64,000 nucleotides of DNA from Acephala macrosclerotiorum (GCA_014904845.1 MU119407.1:37172-101171); one strand, 5' to 3'. Shown: positions 1 to 12,138, counted from the first letter of the stretch. Translations and numbers: made by a program. Notes: generated by a model from the letters alone, not told the origin.

Positions 1-1175
1 ATTTAAACAAATTAAAATGTAATTTAAAAATAATAACAATATATTTTCTTTTAATTAATAACAAGAAATCGATTTCTACGAAATTAATTTCGAATATTAC
101 AAAATTTTTAATAATAAAAACAAATTAACTCGTTCTTTTAAATATTTTATAAAAACTTTAAAAAAACTATTTTATAAAATCAACGATTTTTAGTATTTTT
201 TTTACTACAACGACTTTAATATCTATTAAAATCAAATAATAAACATTGTTTTTTCACTATTAATTAATAATTACTATAATAAAATTCAATATTTTCAAAA
301 TATTAATAATTATTTTCATTTTTTTTTGAATTCTTAAAAGCGACATTGTACTCTTAAAAAATTTTCGCAATAAAATTTCATCAATAAAATCATTATTTCT
401 AGCGTTAAACTATTGTTTCAAAGTTTTATTTTTCGATTAATTTACATTTATTTCTTTTCGTTTTTCGTTTTAAGCGCTTTATGAAATTTGTTATTACAAT
501 TCGACCTTTGAATATTTCTTTTCTATTTTTGCTTTTCATCGAAAGTTTTCTCGTACACTTTAAATTTTACTTTTCGATTTACTTATCGTTACTGTATTTA
601 CTATTATTGTATTTACTAACAATTTTTCGTAAAATTTATTAATAATCACTTTATTAAAACTTTAAACGTTAATATTATTACTATTGAAAATATATAATAA
701 TAAATTCAATTCTTTTAAAATCTCTTTATTAGTATTAGTTTTACTTTTTTTTTGAGTAGTAAATTAAATAGATTTTTAAATTCTTTGTATATTCTTAAAG
801 CGTTTATCGAGATCGTAATCAAAGAATTCTTTAACTACTTATTCTATAATTTGATTATACTAATATTGATTATTCTTAAGTGTAAACAATCGCGAAAGTC
901 GATCACGACTCTAAAAACCATAATACTATTAATCGTTCTCTCGATAATAATACTTACGATTAACTAATTCATCTATAAATAAACAGCGATCTACGAAAAA
1001 ATAATCAATGAAAAAATCGATTTCTTCGTTCTTTGTTCGCTCGAAACACTCGAAATAATATTACTCGCCCTACTAATTATTATATATAGTGTTGACCTCT
1101 ATTGCATTTTTTTGAACGATCGATAATATACTTTGCGAGAATCCAATCGACATTGAACTATATAAAACTCTATAT
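1..1175. other. AT-rich RIP-like block, no gene
   Basis: Almost entirely A/T with scattered TCG and ACG trinucleotides but very few CA or TG dinucleotides, the composition left by fungal repeat-induced point mutation. Six-frame translation gives only low-complexity Ile/Leu/Lys/Asn-rich pieces (for example 752-967), which I do not accept as genes. It is probably old transposon sequence, but no family is recognisable. Confidence 0.7.
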
Positions 1176-1433
1176 TGTGGTGGGGCTATATGCTCTCCCT
1201 TCAAAATCCTTGTAAATAGCTAGTTTCGAGGGCAGTGCTGGTCACGTGTCTTCTAGTACATAAGGAGCTTTCGCTCACTATAGACTAATCAACAACCCTT
1301 TCTACTTCTACTCTGACTGATTGATTGATTGATTTACGGATTACGGATTACTTCGGATGAGTCTAGCCCACTGGCTAAGACGAACTGACCTACGGTTGGG
1401 CCTTTTTGCTTTGTGCTCCATTGCCCTTCTACA
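1176..1433 (-). repeat. Solo-LTR-like repeat, copy 1 (not RIP-mutated)
   Basis: A 258-bp unit of normal GC content stands out sharply in the AT-rich block. Read on the minus strand it begins TGTAGAAGGG and ends CCCCACCACA, so it has the TG...CA ends of a retrotransposon LTR. It contains a CACGTGAC box and a (TGAT)n-like run. A short ATAT direct repeat flanks it (1172-1175 and 1434-1437), which is weak in this context. An inverted copy of exactly equal length lies at 3375-3632. The lack of C-to-T change suggests insertion after the surrounding DNA was mutated. The alternative is one terminal inverted repeat of a 2.46-kb DNA element. Confidence 0.65.
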
Positions 1434-3374
1434 ATATCCACTTCTTCTCATATTACTATATTCTTTTTGTCTTCGATTAAAATTTTTTTCTCGTTTATAT
1501 TCTCGTAAAAAAGCAAACTAATTCTAATTCTAGTTTATAAAGACTATAATACTATTCAGTTTTTAAAACATCTCTATAGTATTAACGTTTAAAACAATTT
1601 TCAAATCGTTGAATAATATAAAAAAAAGAAAAAGTTTTTCCAGTTTTTTAACGAAATCGTTCATTTGAATTAAAAGTTTTAATACGAATATTTGTCGAGT
1701 TTTTTAAATCTAAATAGTACGTAGAATCGAAAATTGAAATTCGATATAAATTTTTTTAACGATTGTATACATTTTTTATTGAATCTCTTCTATAAATAAT
1801 TCGAATAAAACAAAAAATAACAAATTATTAATTACATTTAAAATCATTTTTTATATTACGATATTTAAATATTTTTATCGAACTTTCGAATATTTTAAAT
1901 CATTAGTTTTATTGTATTATCGTTTCTTTTTTTTATATTTATATATAATAATCGTTTTCTCGTATATTTTATCGTAATTATAAATAGATATTTTTATCGA
2001 CTTATAATCGATTTTTTTAAAGATTCGTTTTTTAATATATATTGAAAATCTTTTTATAAATTCGCGTTTTTAATATTGTTTATTTAATTTATTTTATTTA
2101 ATTAATTTTTTAAATATTTAATCGAACAAATTTACGTACGTTTTTATTATTAAAAAATTTTTTATAAATTGATTAATAATTCTATATAAAAATTTTATAT
2201 TTATTCGATAATATTTTTAATCGTATTTACAAAATTCTTTTTTTAAAACGTCGTAAAACTCTTTTTTCAAGTAGTTTTCAATATTATATTTTAATATAAA
2301 TCAAATTTGCTTTTTGTAAATCGAATTAATATATCGCAAAAATCGTATTTTTTTAGTTTTTAAAGTAATTTTATAGTTTTCGTATATATTATTATATTAT
2401 TTTAAAAAAGTTGTAATATTATTTTTTTTGAATCAAAATATTTTAAAAACTCTAAGGAAAAACATTTGTAGTTTTAGTATAAATACGTACTTTTCGAAGT
2501 TTTATATTTTTAAAAGATTATTTTCATTATTCGTAAAAAATTTCTTAGAAAAAATCGATAGTATAATTAAAATAAAAATATTTTTTATTGAAAAAAATAA
2601 ATTTTAATACGAATAATTTATTAATTTTAATCTTTAAATTAAAAATTGATTTAATAATTTAAAAATGCGAATTTTCGAATTATTATTTTCAAATGAAATT
2701 CGTTTTAAAAATTAGTTTTTATTTATATCGTTTTCTCGTAAAATTTTTTTTATTCTAATTTTTATTTGAAATTTCGCTCGTTTATTCGTTTTAATAAAAT
2801 GTATTCTTTAAACAAATACTTTTTTAATCGATTTTTTTCGATTAAAATTTTTTATTTCAATTTTTTTCGTATTGTTTTTTGAAATCCGAGATTTATTTTA
2901 ATTCTATTATTTTAATTTGAAAACAATCATAAGCAATTCGCGAATTGCGACTCTCAAAAGAGTTAAAATTAAAATATAGAACAATAAAATAATTTCGTTT
3001 TTCAATGTTACAATTTCTTTTCTTTTTTATATTTCAATTTCTACTGAGAATAAAACTAATTATTGTAAATAATTACTACGAGTTTTTTTTTTTCTTTTTT
3101 ATATTCGTTTTAATATTAATTATTTCGAACAATTTAATATGTAATTTTTATAAATTAATATTTTTTTACAATTTCGCAATTTCGTAATCAAATTATTTAA
3201 TTTCAAATAATACAATCAAAATAAAAAGTTTTTATCAATTGATTTTCAGTTTTTAATTTTCAATAATTTAAATTTTTTTTTAATAATAATAAAAAACAAA
3301 ATATACAAATCGCATATAAACAGTTTTTAATGAAATTTACTAAAACAATTCATTTTTTGATATCGTTTTACTAA
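1434..3374. other. AT-rich RIP-like sequence between the two LTR-like repeats
   Basis: About 1.9 kb of very AT-rich DNA with no credible ORF; the 60-residue frame at 3005-3187 is Phe/Ile low complexity. It may be the mutated interior of a retroelement, but no gag, reverse transcriptase or integrase motif can be read. Confidence 0.6.
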
Positions 3375-3632
3375 TGTAAAAAAACAATAAAATACAAAAT
3401 AAAAAAATCCAATCGTAAATTAATTCGTTTTAATCAATGAATTAAACTTATTCGAAATAATTCGTAATTTGTAAATCAATCAATCAATCAATTAAAATAA
3501 AAATAGAAAAAGTTATTAATTAGTTTATAGTAAGCGAAAACTCCTTATGTACTAAAAGATACGTGATCAGTACTGTTCTCGAAACTAACTATTTACAAGG
3601 ATTTTGAAAAGAAGGCATATAATCCCACTACA
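3375..3632 (+). repeat. Solo-LTR-like repeat, copy 2 (RIP-mutated)
   Basis: This 258-bp unit is collinear with the reverse complement of 1176-1433 and ends TGTA...CTACA. Differences from copy 1 are almost all C-to-T and G-to-A; for example the TGTAGAAGGGC start of copy 1 becomes TGTAAAAAAAC. No convincing target-site duplication was found. Same repeat family as copy 1, but subjected to RIP. Confidence 0.65.
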
Positions 3633-3639
3633 ATAAATA

Positions 3640-4157
3640 CGAGTATTTTTATAAACTCGAAATATTTTAATTAATTTTTTATATAAATATTTTTAATAAG
3701 CGATATTTCGATTTAATTTTATATAAATACTTTTAACAAGCGAAATTTAAATGTAAATATTTAAAATATCGATTTAAATTAAACTTTATATAATTTTTTA
3801 TTAAAAATAAAAATAAATTATTATATTAAAAATTAAATAATAAAATAAAAAATAAAAAATAAATTAATTATTTTTATAATTTAAAAATTATTAAAATTAA
3901 TATTAATATTAAAATTTATTAATTATAATTACGTATGCGTTCGAAATTTAATATAATATAATTTATATTTATATAAATATTAAAATTTAAATAAAATTTA
4001 ATTTTATAATTTTTTATTTAAAAAACGTTAATAAAATTAATTCGATTTATATTTAAATTTCGATTATTAAAATACTTGTATAAGATAAATCGAAATATCC
4101 CTTATTAAAAGTGCCTATATAAAAAGCTAATTAAAGCGCCTCGATTAAAACGTCTCG
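3640..4157. mobile_element. Miniature inverted-repeat element, RIP-mutated
   Basis: Imperfect terminal inverted repeats of roughly 60-80 bp: the left arm near 3657-3716 (core TAATAAGCGATATTTCGATT) matches the reverse complement of 4087-4145 (core TAATAAGGGATATTTCGATT). The left arm also holds a partial tandem duplication of its own core. The centre is almost pure A/T with no coding capacity. This is consistent with a non-autonomous DNA transposon. The right arm keeps more G/C than the left. Boundaries are approximate and the family is unknown. Confidence 0.45.
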
Positions 4158-5416
4158 GGTCTACAAAGGCACCCGTGCCTGCGTAGGCAAGTCGGGGTAC
4201 CTGTGTAGAGGCTCCTGCAGTACCGCTAGTAGTAAGCTCGCTTAGTCGTACGCGAGGGGGTGAATGAGGCACAGCACTTCTGTTGAGGACTGCTGATCTA
4301 TGATAGGCGGGTCTGGAAAGGTTTCCATTTTTTATATTCTGTTACAGCCTTGATTGTCATGAGTATCAATCGTGCAGATAGCGTCTACTACATGGTATGT
4401 TTAATCACGAAAGGTACTTCGTAAAGAACGGTGAGTAGATTTCAGGGGCGGACATCGCTAAGCAAGAGGATCTCCTCCAGGGGTGCTTGAGGCCGGGAAT
4501 CACTAACCCTTCAGGGCCTCGTCTCCAAGTTTCAGGCTACGCAGCGTTAACCATTTAAGCTCTCACTCCCTGAAAATCGTTCAAAGCCGCCGATGCAGAA
4601 GTCGAGCGCCCTTCTTCTGGACACGACCTGACAATTCGTGCATTATTCCGCGCAGCACAGAATACCACCACAAATCGAAGATGCTGTCGTCTGCTGCTGA
4701 CAGAGCGCCTTAGAATGCACTCGCACTACACCACTGTAAACTCTCTAGAGGTAACTATGCTGTAGAGCCTCTCTTCCCTGTCGTATACATGAGCATGCTC
4801 TGACTATCTGCTGCAGTAGCATACCGAGAACGCTTGGCTGCATCGCAAGCATCGCCGACCGATCCTTCCCCGCTTCGAAACGTTTCCGTTGCTCAATGCA
4901 AGTTGGGAGATATAAGAAATGCACAGACATTGCTGGACGAACTTTAGGGGAAATTTGGGTGATACGATCCAGGATGAGAATCCAGGGATGTGCAGGAAGT
5001 TGAAATTTAGAGGGGCGACTTTGAAATGAATTAATCACTTGCATGAGTATCTAGAGAACGTCAAAAGCGAGGAGAACGACCACTATACCTGCAAACCCGC
5101 CTCGCCTCCGCCCATCGATGTACCATATAGTTTGCCCTATCCCACAGGTACCTGCACTCCTATGTGGTTCGGTATTCGGCATCCTGTAGCTGGCCGGGAA
5201 GGTTATTGGTCCGTCTGTAGTCGGCTTCGGATGAATCGCTGTACAACAATTTCCCCGGGATTGGCTGTGGTTCTGGTCCAACATGGAGGAATGAAGGAAT
5301 ACAATCAGACGAGTGCTATCGCCTTGGCATCCCCTTATATTACTGTTATCTCAGTTGGTCTTCCTGCGCCTTCGAATTATTTTGCAACCACATTCAAAAT
5401 AGCCCAAGAAGACAAC
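4158..5416. other. Transition to normal GC; no supported gene
   Basis: Composition changes abruptly at about 4150 from AT-rich to ordinary fungal GC. Open frames here (4745-5044 minus, 5039-5416 plus) lack recognisable domains and look like the shadow or 5' flank of the dehydrogenase pseudogene that follows. Confidence 0.5.
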
Positions 5417-6281
5417 ATGTCCCAGTCAACTTCTTCCAAAAAGACAGTCCTAATCACGGGCTGCTCGGATTGCAGTTTGGGATCTGCTCTCGCAATCGCA
5501 TTCCACAATGCTGGCCTACACGTTTATACCACAGCTCGAAACCCCGCCAAAATGGCGCAGCTTGCTGCCCTCGGCATCGAAACACTCGCTCTAGATGTAC
5601 TGGACCAATCCTCAATCGATGTGGCTGCCAGCAAAGTACCAAGCCTCGACATCTTGGTCAACAATGCCCGGTTCTTTGTACGCGATGCCCTTTTCCGACA
5701 TCTCTATCCCCAAGGCTAAGGAGCTCTTTGATCTCAATGTCTGGTCATATCTTGCTGTTACACAGGTCTTCCTGCCGTTACTACTCAAAATTGAAGGGGA
5801 TGATCGCCAATCAAACGTCCGGAGCGTCTGTACTACCTATCCATTTCAGTCCGCATACAACGCTTCGAAGGCTGCGATGGCGATGTTCTCCGATTCACAG
5901 CGTCTGGAGCTGGAACTGTTCGGGGTCACCGTTGTTGATTTGAAGACTAGAATGACAAAATCTAACACGATAAAGACCTAGAAGGACAAGGACAAGCCAC
6001 GGAGTACTTTGCCGAAAGACTCGCTCTATGAACCAGCAAAGGAAGCCGTCGAGTCATCGATGAACGTGGAGAAGCTTGCCGAGGGAGCTATGGATACCCA
6101 GGAATATGGTAATTTGGTTGTGCGGAACCTATTAAAGAAGAAACCACCGCCTCTCATTTGGACTGGAGGTCTCAATACCTGGCTGATTCGAATCGTCATG
6201 TTCTTGCCCTTTAGAACGTTTGATGGGACGTTAAAGAAGATGACTGGCCTTGATGTCGTGGCGGCGAGGGTGGGCAAATGA
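5417..6281 (+). pseudogene. Short-chain dehydrogenase/reductase pseudogene (AYR1-like)
   Basis: The translation is a classical SDR close to fungal 1-acyldihydroxyacetone-phosphate reductase-like enzymes. There is a TGCSDCSLGSALA NAD(P)-binding glycine motif after about 15 residues, a DILVNNA motif, and the catalytic QSAYNASKAA (YxxxK) motif near 5850-5880. The frame is broken at several places. One extra C near 5668 changes the expected NNAG-S context. Shifts near 5795 and 5840 move the LKGMIANQTSGASV segment into another frame and back. An in-frame TAG lies at 5979-5981. The C-terminal third (from 6009) is in the frame of the middle segment. With four separate defects the gene should be dead. 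The start is the Met just before SQSTSSKKTVLITG. Confidence 0.8.
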
Positions 6282-6413
6282 AACGTATTGCTTCTGACCA
6301 GGAACTGATTTAAGGATAGTGTCTTGAACACGGCGAAGTGTGGAGGAGGATGACGGAGTTCGCCGATGAATTTCTCTTCAGAATCTATGGAGACGAGCAG
6401 CGTAACGTTCTTC

Positions 6414-7350
6414 TCATTTTCTCGTCGCTAGCAACTGCACTGCTGGGTACACAATGTCAACTAGTTTATCAGGCCCGCCAACGGCCTTCTCAACCTGCGC
6501 CCAAAATTCTTTCACGTCCTCCTCAGGAATGTTTGGCAGAACGCTTGTGAAGAATCCTTTCACCCACTCCAAATCTTTCACATCTGTCCATGCATCATCT
6601 CGCTCGGCTTCCATAACGTCGTCCTTGCCCACCCTGGTTTCAAATGGCTTCATGTTCTTCAAACTCATGCAAATTGGCTCCTTCTTCCCTTCCGTGTTGA
6701 TGAATATCCGCTTTGCTCCAGGCTCCCAATATTCCGCCGAAAGCGTGACAATGTCGAACGCCGAGTCCGTCACTCTGGATGCCCGCGAGGGGAATCCACC
6801 ACCCTCATGAAGCTTCGCAACCCAGACATCATAGACTTTCTCGAGCCCTGCTAGAGCCTTGGGGTTGTTGACAATCAACGAGCGGCCGTAGAAGCTGATG
6901 GCTACAGTCCCACCACTTTTCACCTGCCGAGCAAAGGACTCCATGGCACGCTCAATATCTGTCCAATGCATGGCCTGTGCTATGACAAGCAGGTCTACAG
7001 TCCCATCCTGCACTGAGCTCTTCTCGGCGCTCTCTTGCAAGAAAGTGAATTGGGACTTTGGGTGCCCGAATTCATTGGTCAGGCGATCGCAAGCAATGTC
7101 AACATAGCTGTCGTTTGGGTCAGAGACGATAACATGTCGGAACTTGTTCGCCAGCCCGAGGCCACAATTCCAGGACCTGCCCCAACGTCGCGTGCGATAT
7201 CCCAGGAGTTGGAATGCTGTGCGTGGTATTTGTAGATGCGCTCGTAGTATGAGGTGGGGTAAAGAGGTCGATATTTGATGCACTCAGCCCAGCTGAAGTT
7301 CGAGGCTGCGAAGCCGGGTTTCTCAGACTTGTCTTTGGGGGATATACTGA
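6414..7350 (-). pseudogene. SAM-dependent methyltransferase, frameshifted
   Basis: Class I methyltransferase of the fungal type often annotated near trans-aconitate methyltransferases. The main frame (6414-7180) reads GLANKFRHVIVSDPNDSYV after motif I, then DLLVIAQAMHWTD (post-motif region) and an intact C-terminus ending QLLATRK. The N-terminal part, including motif I (DVGAGPGIVASG) and the typical FSWAECIKYRPLYP segment, lies in a different frame, so one base is gained or lost near 7165. No ATG lies in frame ahead of the SISPKDKSEKPGF segment at about 7345, so the start is missing or in an unseen exon. It converges on the dehydrogenase pseudogene, 130 bp away. Probably inactive; a base-call error would be the alternative. 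Confidence 0.7.
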
Positions 7351-8248
7351 TGATCAGTGTACAGGGAAATAATAAGAACAGTGAGTCTTCTTTTTATTGG
7401 CATTCTTCTCGGGGTCTGCTCTCTATCTGAAGTTAATGCCGACACATTTGATGCGCTAACTCCAGCAGTTAAAGTGCGCGCTTCGTAAAAATAGTACAGC
7501 GTTGCGAACGAGCGAATCATGTCTTGCGCATTGACTACTGTCCTCATCTGGCTAAAATAGGGATCGCCACTTAAGCGAAAGCTACAGTGGCACCTGCCCA
7601 TGGCCCCTCTCCGATCTTGTCACTCTGAATCTCCGCCAGCATCCACAATGAAAGTGAGGCTGGGAGACCAAGAATGCTGTGGGAGAGATGGAGTGCTGAC
7701 TGACAACGCAAACCAATATCGCATACGAAATCGAGGATGGAATGCTCTGTGGCTCTAGCCTCCAATTTGTCTTCACTTTATAAACTCCTAGCTCTGCGTC
7801 CCTTACTCAATTATCTATGCTAATCTCATCAGTCACAAGAGCTATCCAGTATCTCAGCCTCGCCTAGACTATCTAGGCCACAATCTTCTACCACTCGTCG
7901 AGATGCCTATTCCAAAGTAGTCCAATCTGTGAAAGTCCAGCCAATGTTGGGAGATTGAATACGCCAACAATCACAAGCGTATCGCAGTGACTAACCATGT
8001 CACGCATTGGTAATCGTAATTTACACTTTGTTGACCTGTCAACTCATCAGTCAAATATCAAAATACAGTCATTTTTACCAAGGTCGGTCAAACCTACATT
8101 TTCCGGACATCTTTCCAAAGGCGTACAGACAATCGCCTTTGTGCATAGTCCCATCCCACAAGGCAGAACCTCTGCACGCGGTAGATCCATTTGGCCATAT
8201 CAAACCCGGGTCTGGTGTCAACACACCTGACAGGGTAAGTTGATCTTT
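7351..8248. other. Non-coding interval
   Basis: Only short overlapping frames without motifs (7323-7776 minus, 7997-8243 plus). No feature is supported. Confidence 0.5.
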
Positions 8249-8251
8249 TCC

Positions 8252-10307
8252 CTAATTGTAATTTGCGCTGTAGAGTGGTATTGCGTCTTGACAGAACTTG
8301 TTGTAGGCTGCACTCAAATCGTCTGGGTTAACGACCTTTCCGTCAGTTCCGCAGGTTGGCACAACAGCACCATTAGTTGGAGGAAAGCCCGTGATATTCT
8401 CGGCCAATGGAGTCACCATAAAAACCGCGCCTTGGGTATTAGTGTAGGTACCACCATACTTGTCGTCAAATGGGTTGTTGGTTGGATCGTTATGATCGCA
8501 ATTGTCGAGTGTGTTACGAAATTGGCTGATGCAATCGCTGACTCCCATATCATAGCTCTCGTAATACGACAGGGTGATCTTGACATCCGTGCTTGTGCCC
8601 TGGTTGTACTCTGATTCGATTCGAAGTCCAGGAGGTCCGTTGAATGAGCTTTGCTGGTCAAGACAGAACTGGCTAATTGCATCTACTCCGATGTTGATAT
8701 CGACCCATTTCTGCAATGGGTAATTGTTGCAATGGATCGGGTTCCCAGCTAGTGGTGTCAGCTCTAAGGAGAGTCCTCCTTGGTAGTCAATTGTGCCGCC
8801 GTGCTTCCAATCTCCTGGATTATCAGGGCTGTTGCCATCACAGCCATCCAGAATTGTGAGCAAGAAGTCCTTGCAGTCATCGCTAGGCATGACAGATCCA
8901 AATTGTCCAAAATCAATTCGAAGTTCCAGCCAGGAGTCAGTTCCATTGAAATAGTGTTGTGTGTAGTCCGTCACGATTGGAGAGGGGTCCTTGTCTATGT
9001 TTCCGCTACCGCAGAACTGATTGATGGCGTTCACTCCTGACTGTCGACTCACGGTATTTTGAGTACCAACACCAGTGAGTGCTGTTTGGATTCTCTGGCA
9101 CTGCTTTGGCTGCTTCTGCTAGCATCACTTGCTGTGCGGCCATTAGATCAGCGTCCCAAGGATAGAACTCTGTCGCTTCTTCAATGAGATAGCATTCGCA
9201 GCCCTCATTGCCTTTGATGGTGCACTTTCCGTTCTCCCCGTGTCAATTTGTTTCTACGTACGCCGGCTAGACATGGGTTAGTGTCCTTCTTACACACCTT
9301 GAACGCCCTCATTATCTTACTGCGTTCTCATTTGTGCCACAGACTATTGTATTGTCTTGGTCGTTTCGGAAGAGACGATTGTTGAGTATCAACCGACTTT
9401 GTATGTGAATATTCTGAGCCTCGAGGATCATCAGCACTCCTAAAATGCTGACTGCCACTCTTCTGTGCTTAATGGGTGCCTAAGTTCGAAGCAATAGTAT
9501 TGCTCTTAGGTCGTTGGGATCGACGAACCCAGTGGTAATAGCCATCTCCATCAAGCCTTGCGTAAGCCATTTCGAAAGCAATATTGATCGTTCCGGCGAA
9601 ATCTCTGATCACAGCTGCTGAATCTGCCACAGCTGGAAAGACGTTGGCAAGTGCACCAGTTAGATCAAAGTCCATCTAGTCGAAATCTGCATTCATGCGA
9701 TCAAGAAAGCATGAATCTATAACGAGCTCGCTGATTAGCGGATCGTTCGCCCTAACCTCAAGATCCGAATAGGTAATTTCGTTGTGTGCTTCTCTTCTCC
9801 CTACAGCTCCTGTATCTAAGCAAATTGAATCGTCCGCCATGAAATTATGCCCCGCTTCGAGAAGAGGTGCTGATATGTCTATGACTTCATTGTTGTCCGC
9901 GTTATTCGCGAGATTGACGCCAATGTGGTGAGTGAAGGTGAAAGCTGTCCCATTTTGAGTAGCCCTTACAATCTCAGTGCCAAAATCACCTGGCCTAGAC
10001 TGTTATGTTAGAGCAGTTTTCGCTATTTTCGTTTTCAAGATCATGATTGCAAAGGTGTGTCATACGGAGATGATACTGCGGCTACAGAAGCTTGAACTGT
10101 TGCAGATGTCCCAACGCTCTCCGCAGAAGAGAACGCTACTGATGTCGAAGCTATTACACTAGTTCCTGCTGATGCTCCCGCTTGAGGCGATCTGTCCGTG
10201 ATGAGAGGATAGGTAACTGGGGTCTTGACGGACATCGAGTCTGCTGGAAATGAAATAGCTGGAGCTACCCATAGAAGAAGCGTGTGCCAAATGATGTAGA
10301 TATACAT
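8252..10307 (-). pseudogene. Secreted multi-domain protein of unknown function, broken
   Basis: Separate minus-strand segments join into one secreted protein. A signal peptide starts at 10307 (MYIYIIWHTLLLWVAPA), followed by a Ser/Thr/Ala-rich stretch. A middle segment at about 9960-9470 includes FTFTHHIGVNLANN and DRMNADFD, then a TAG at 9676-9678, then MDFDLTGALANVFPAV. A Cys-containing segment (GKCTIKGNEGCECYLIEE) lies near 9240-9060. The C-terminal 266 residues (8252-9052) contain two tandem copies of one domain. Each copy runs G-V-[ND]-A-I-x-Q-F-C, then a D-C, then L-D-x-C-D, then K-x-G-G-T, and ends TPLA; a third copy is only begun (AAYNKFCQD). I do not recognise the family. Exon limits between segments are unresolved. 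The in-frame TAG argues for decay unless it is spliced out. Confidence 0.5.
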
Positions 10308-11182
10308 TTCTTCTGCCGAAGTAACGCAGCTTTTATTGTTGCCTGAAAGAATTGAAGTCGCAGTCTGGTCATGAAATCTTGGGCGTGGATAGGCAAGTGC
10401 TTGTTCTCGCTGAAGAATGGCGATTGCGGCGCACTGTTGGAGTCCCTTTAGGGATGGTCTTATTCTAAAGTTGTACTGAATGACTTTGGACAAGGCTACC
10501 GAAAAGGTCGCTTTTGCTACATTGTCACCGCCCACTCCTAACATGTCCAACTGAAGCTACCGAACCACTGGTCCTCAGCCGGTGATTTATTCTTTTTTGC
10601 TTCAAATCCACTAGGTCCGCAAATGGCAAAGCCTGCTCATGTTGGACTTGCGCTAGATTTACTGCTATTTATGTCAGGTACTTCTCGGTTCCCCGTGGAC
10701 CGTCACTGGAGGGACGTTTTAAATACGGTCCACAGTGCGAGAGTTACATCTAAATACAGGAATAACAAGGTTAGTAGTAGCTCTAGGAGCAGCGAGCTCT
10801 CCATTTAACCGCGGTGACCTTCCACAAGTTGCCACGCCATAAGGCCACTATATTCGTATACGATTCTATATGTAACTTTTATTTTAATTTTCCAACATTT
10901 CCTTGCGCCCTTAGAAGCTGTTTGATTCCTTGCGTTGGCTGAGGGCGTAATGAGCTGCTGTATCATAGGAGGCGATGATGAGGATAACGATTAAAACTTT
11001 CATATCTGCTTTGTTATAATTGAATCTATTTTCAACTGGAATTATCAGCTGTTATATGGGTCGTTGGAGTCTATTCTCGCCCAAATAGAGATTTGGAAGC
11101 ATGGATTGAGGCAAAATTACTGATTTTGCATAAAGGACGTCCTAGCCCACGGTCAGTCTGGGCTTAAGTTCAACCTTTCTAC
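10308..11182. other. Non-coding interval
   Basis: Ordinary GC with short motif-free frames (10041-10550 upstream part, 10623-10808). No feature is supported. Confidence 0.45.
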
Positions 11183-12138
11183 TTGCAAAATTGCAAGTGT
11201 CAAACATCGACAACGGCTCTCTCTATAATCTCAAGGAGAGCATTCACCGTACTTCTTTTTATTTCGGTGAGCTCATCTTACATGCTTGATGCCAGCTGCC
11301 AAGGTCTGTCCGCCGAACTGAGACATGATACACGTTGTGCTTTGCTGACGCATTTAAGTCAACCAAATTTAGACCTTGTCGATAAAGGAATGGTAGCAGC
11401 TATTGGGATGGCTCAAGCAGTATTCGATGTATTGGATAGGCGACCTTGGAATACTCCAGGCAATCCTGATCAAATTTACTCAGACTTGGCCAACTGGCTC
11501 CTCAAAGAGGACGGATCGACAGCACATGTACCCCAGGTGCCACCCGTGGACCCCGTAGATGATACTCGTGATAATTTGAGTCAAGCACAAGGTATGATCG
11601 CATATCTCTGAAGAAAGTAGCAAAGCTAAAGTTCGAAGATATATACGATCAGGTGATATCTATGCTTCCCAAGAATCAACCCATATCCAATGCATATCCA
11701 CTGACAGGATTCTCAAATGTTCCTCTGTGATCTTTCTCGGCTTACCAACTCGGTGGTACATCCAGACAAACATTTCAATACTCTGAGAAATATTTTCAAG
11801 TCGGAAAAGACTACCGCTGCGCCTGATCCGTGCCACAAAGAATTCGTCAAAACACGGATCTATGGCTTTTACAGAACTTCCTCCACATGAGGAGGAGTTG
11901 CTAGAAGAAGAAAGAACTAAAGTTCGTATTCACATTATATAGCCACATGGCTGGCCCCAAAGGCAGCAATGGACGGATTGCAGTGCTCGACAGCACAATT
12001 CTTCACGAACTTCTCCACTCCTACTGGGGCAAGCTGCGAAAGGACATCGGTTACGAACGGGAAGCTTCGATTGCATTATCCCACCGAGACTCCCTTTGGA
12101 ATGCTGGTCAGTGGATCGAGTTAAAAGACGAGTTGTAA
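11183..12138 (+). pseudogene. Secreted HExxH metallopeptidase-like relic
   Basis: The first frame (11183-11611) has a hydrophobic leader (RAFTVLLFISVSSSYMLDAS) and a segment resembling fungal secreted zincins (MVAAIGMAQAVFDVLDRRPW). After stretches interrupted by stops between 11740 and 11940, the frame at 11947-12138 shows GRIAVLDSTILHELLHSYWG with HELLH at 12004-12018, a zinc-binding HExxH. A later DSLWNAGQWIE segment replaces the usual ending. Stops at about 11730, 11838 and 11920 break the reading. It looks like a lysine-specific or deuterolysin-like peptidase relic, but I cannot fix the family. Confidence 0.45.

Noticed and set aside
752..967. 71-residue ORF in the AT-rich block
   Set aside because: Ile/Leu/Lys low complexity in RIP-like DNA, with no motif or conserved context.
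1..4150. AT-rich block as mitochondrial DNA insertion or centromere
   Set aside because: It contains LTR-like and inverted-repeat elements and CG dinucleotides with few CA/TG, which fits RIP. No mitochondrial gene or RNA is visible, and centromere status cannot be judged from sequence.
5039..5416. 126-residue N-terminal extension of the dehydrogenase
   Set aside because: No SDR has such an extension; the glycine motif follows the Met at 5417 at the normal distance.
6454..6810. Plus-strand ORF opposite the methyltransferase
   Set aside because: Shadow of the minus-strand coding frame.
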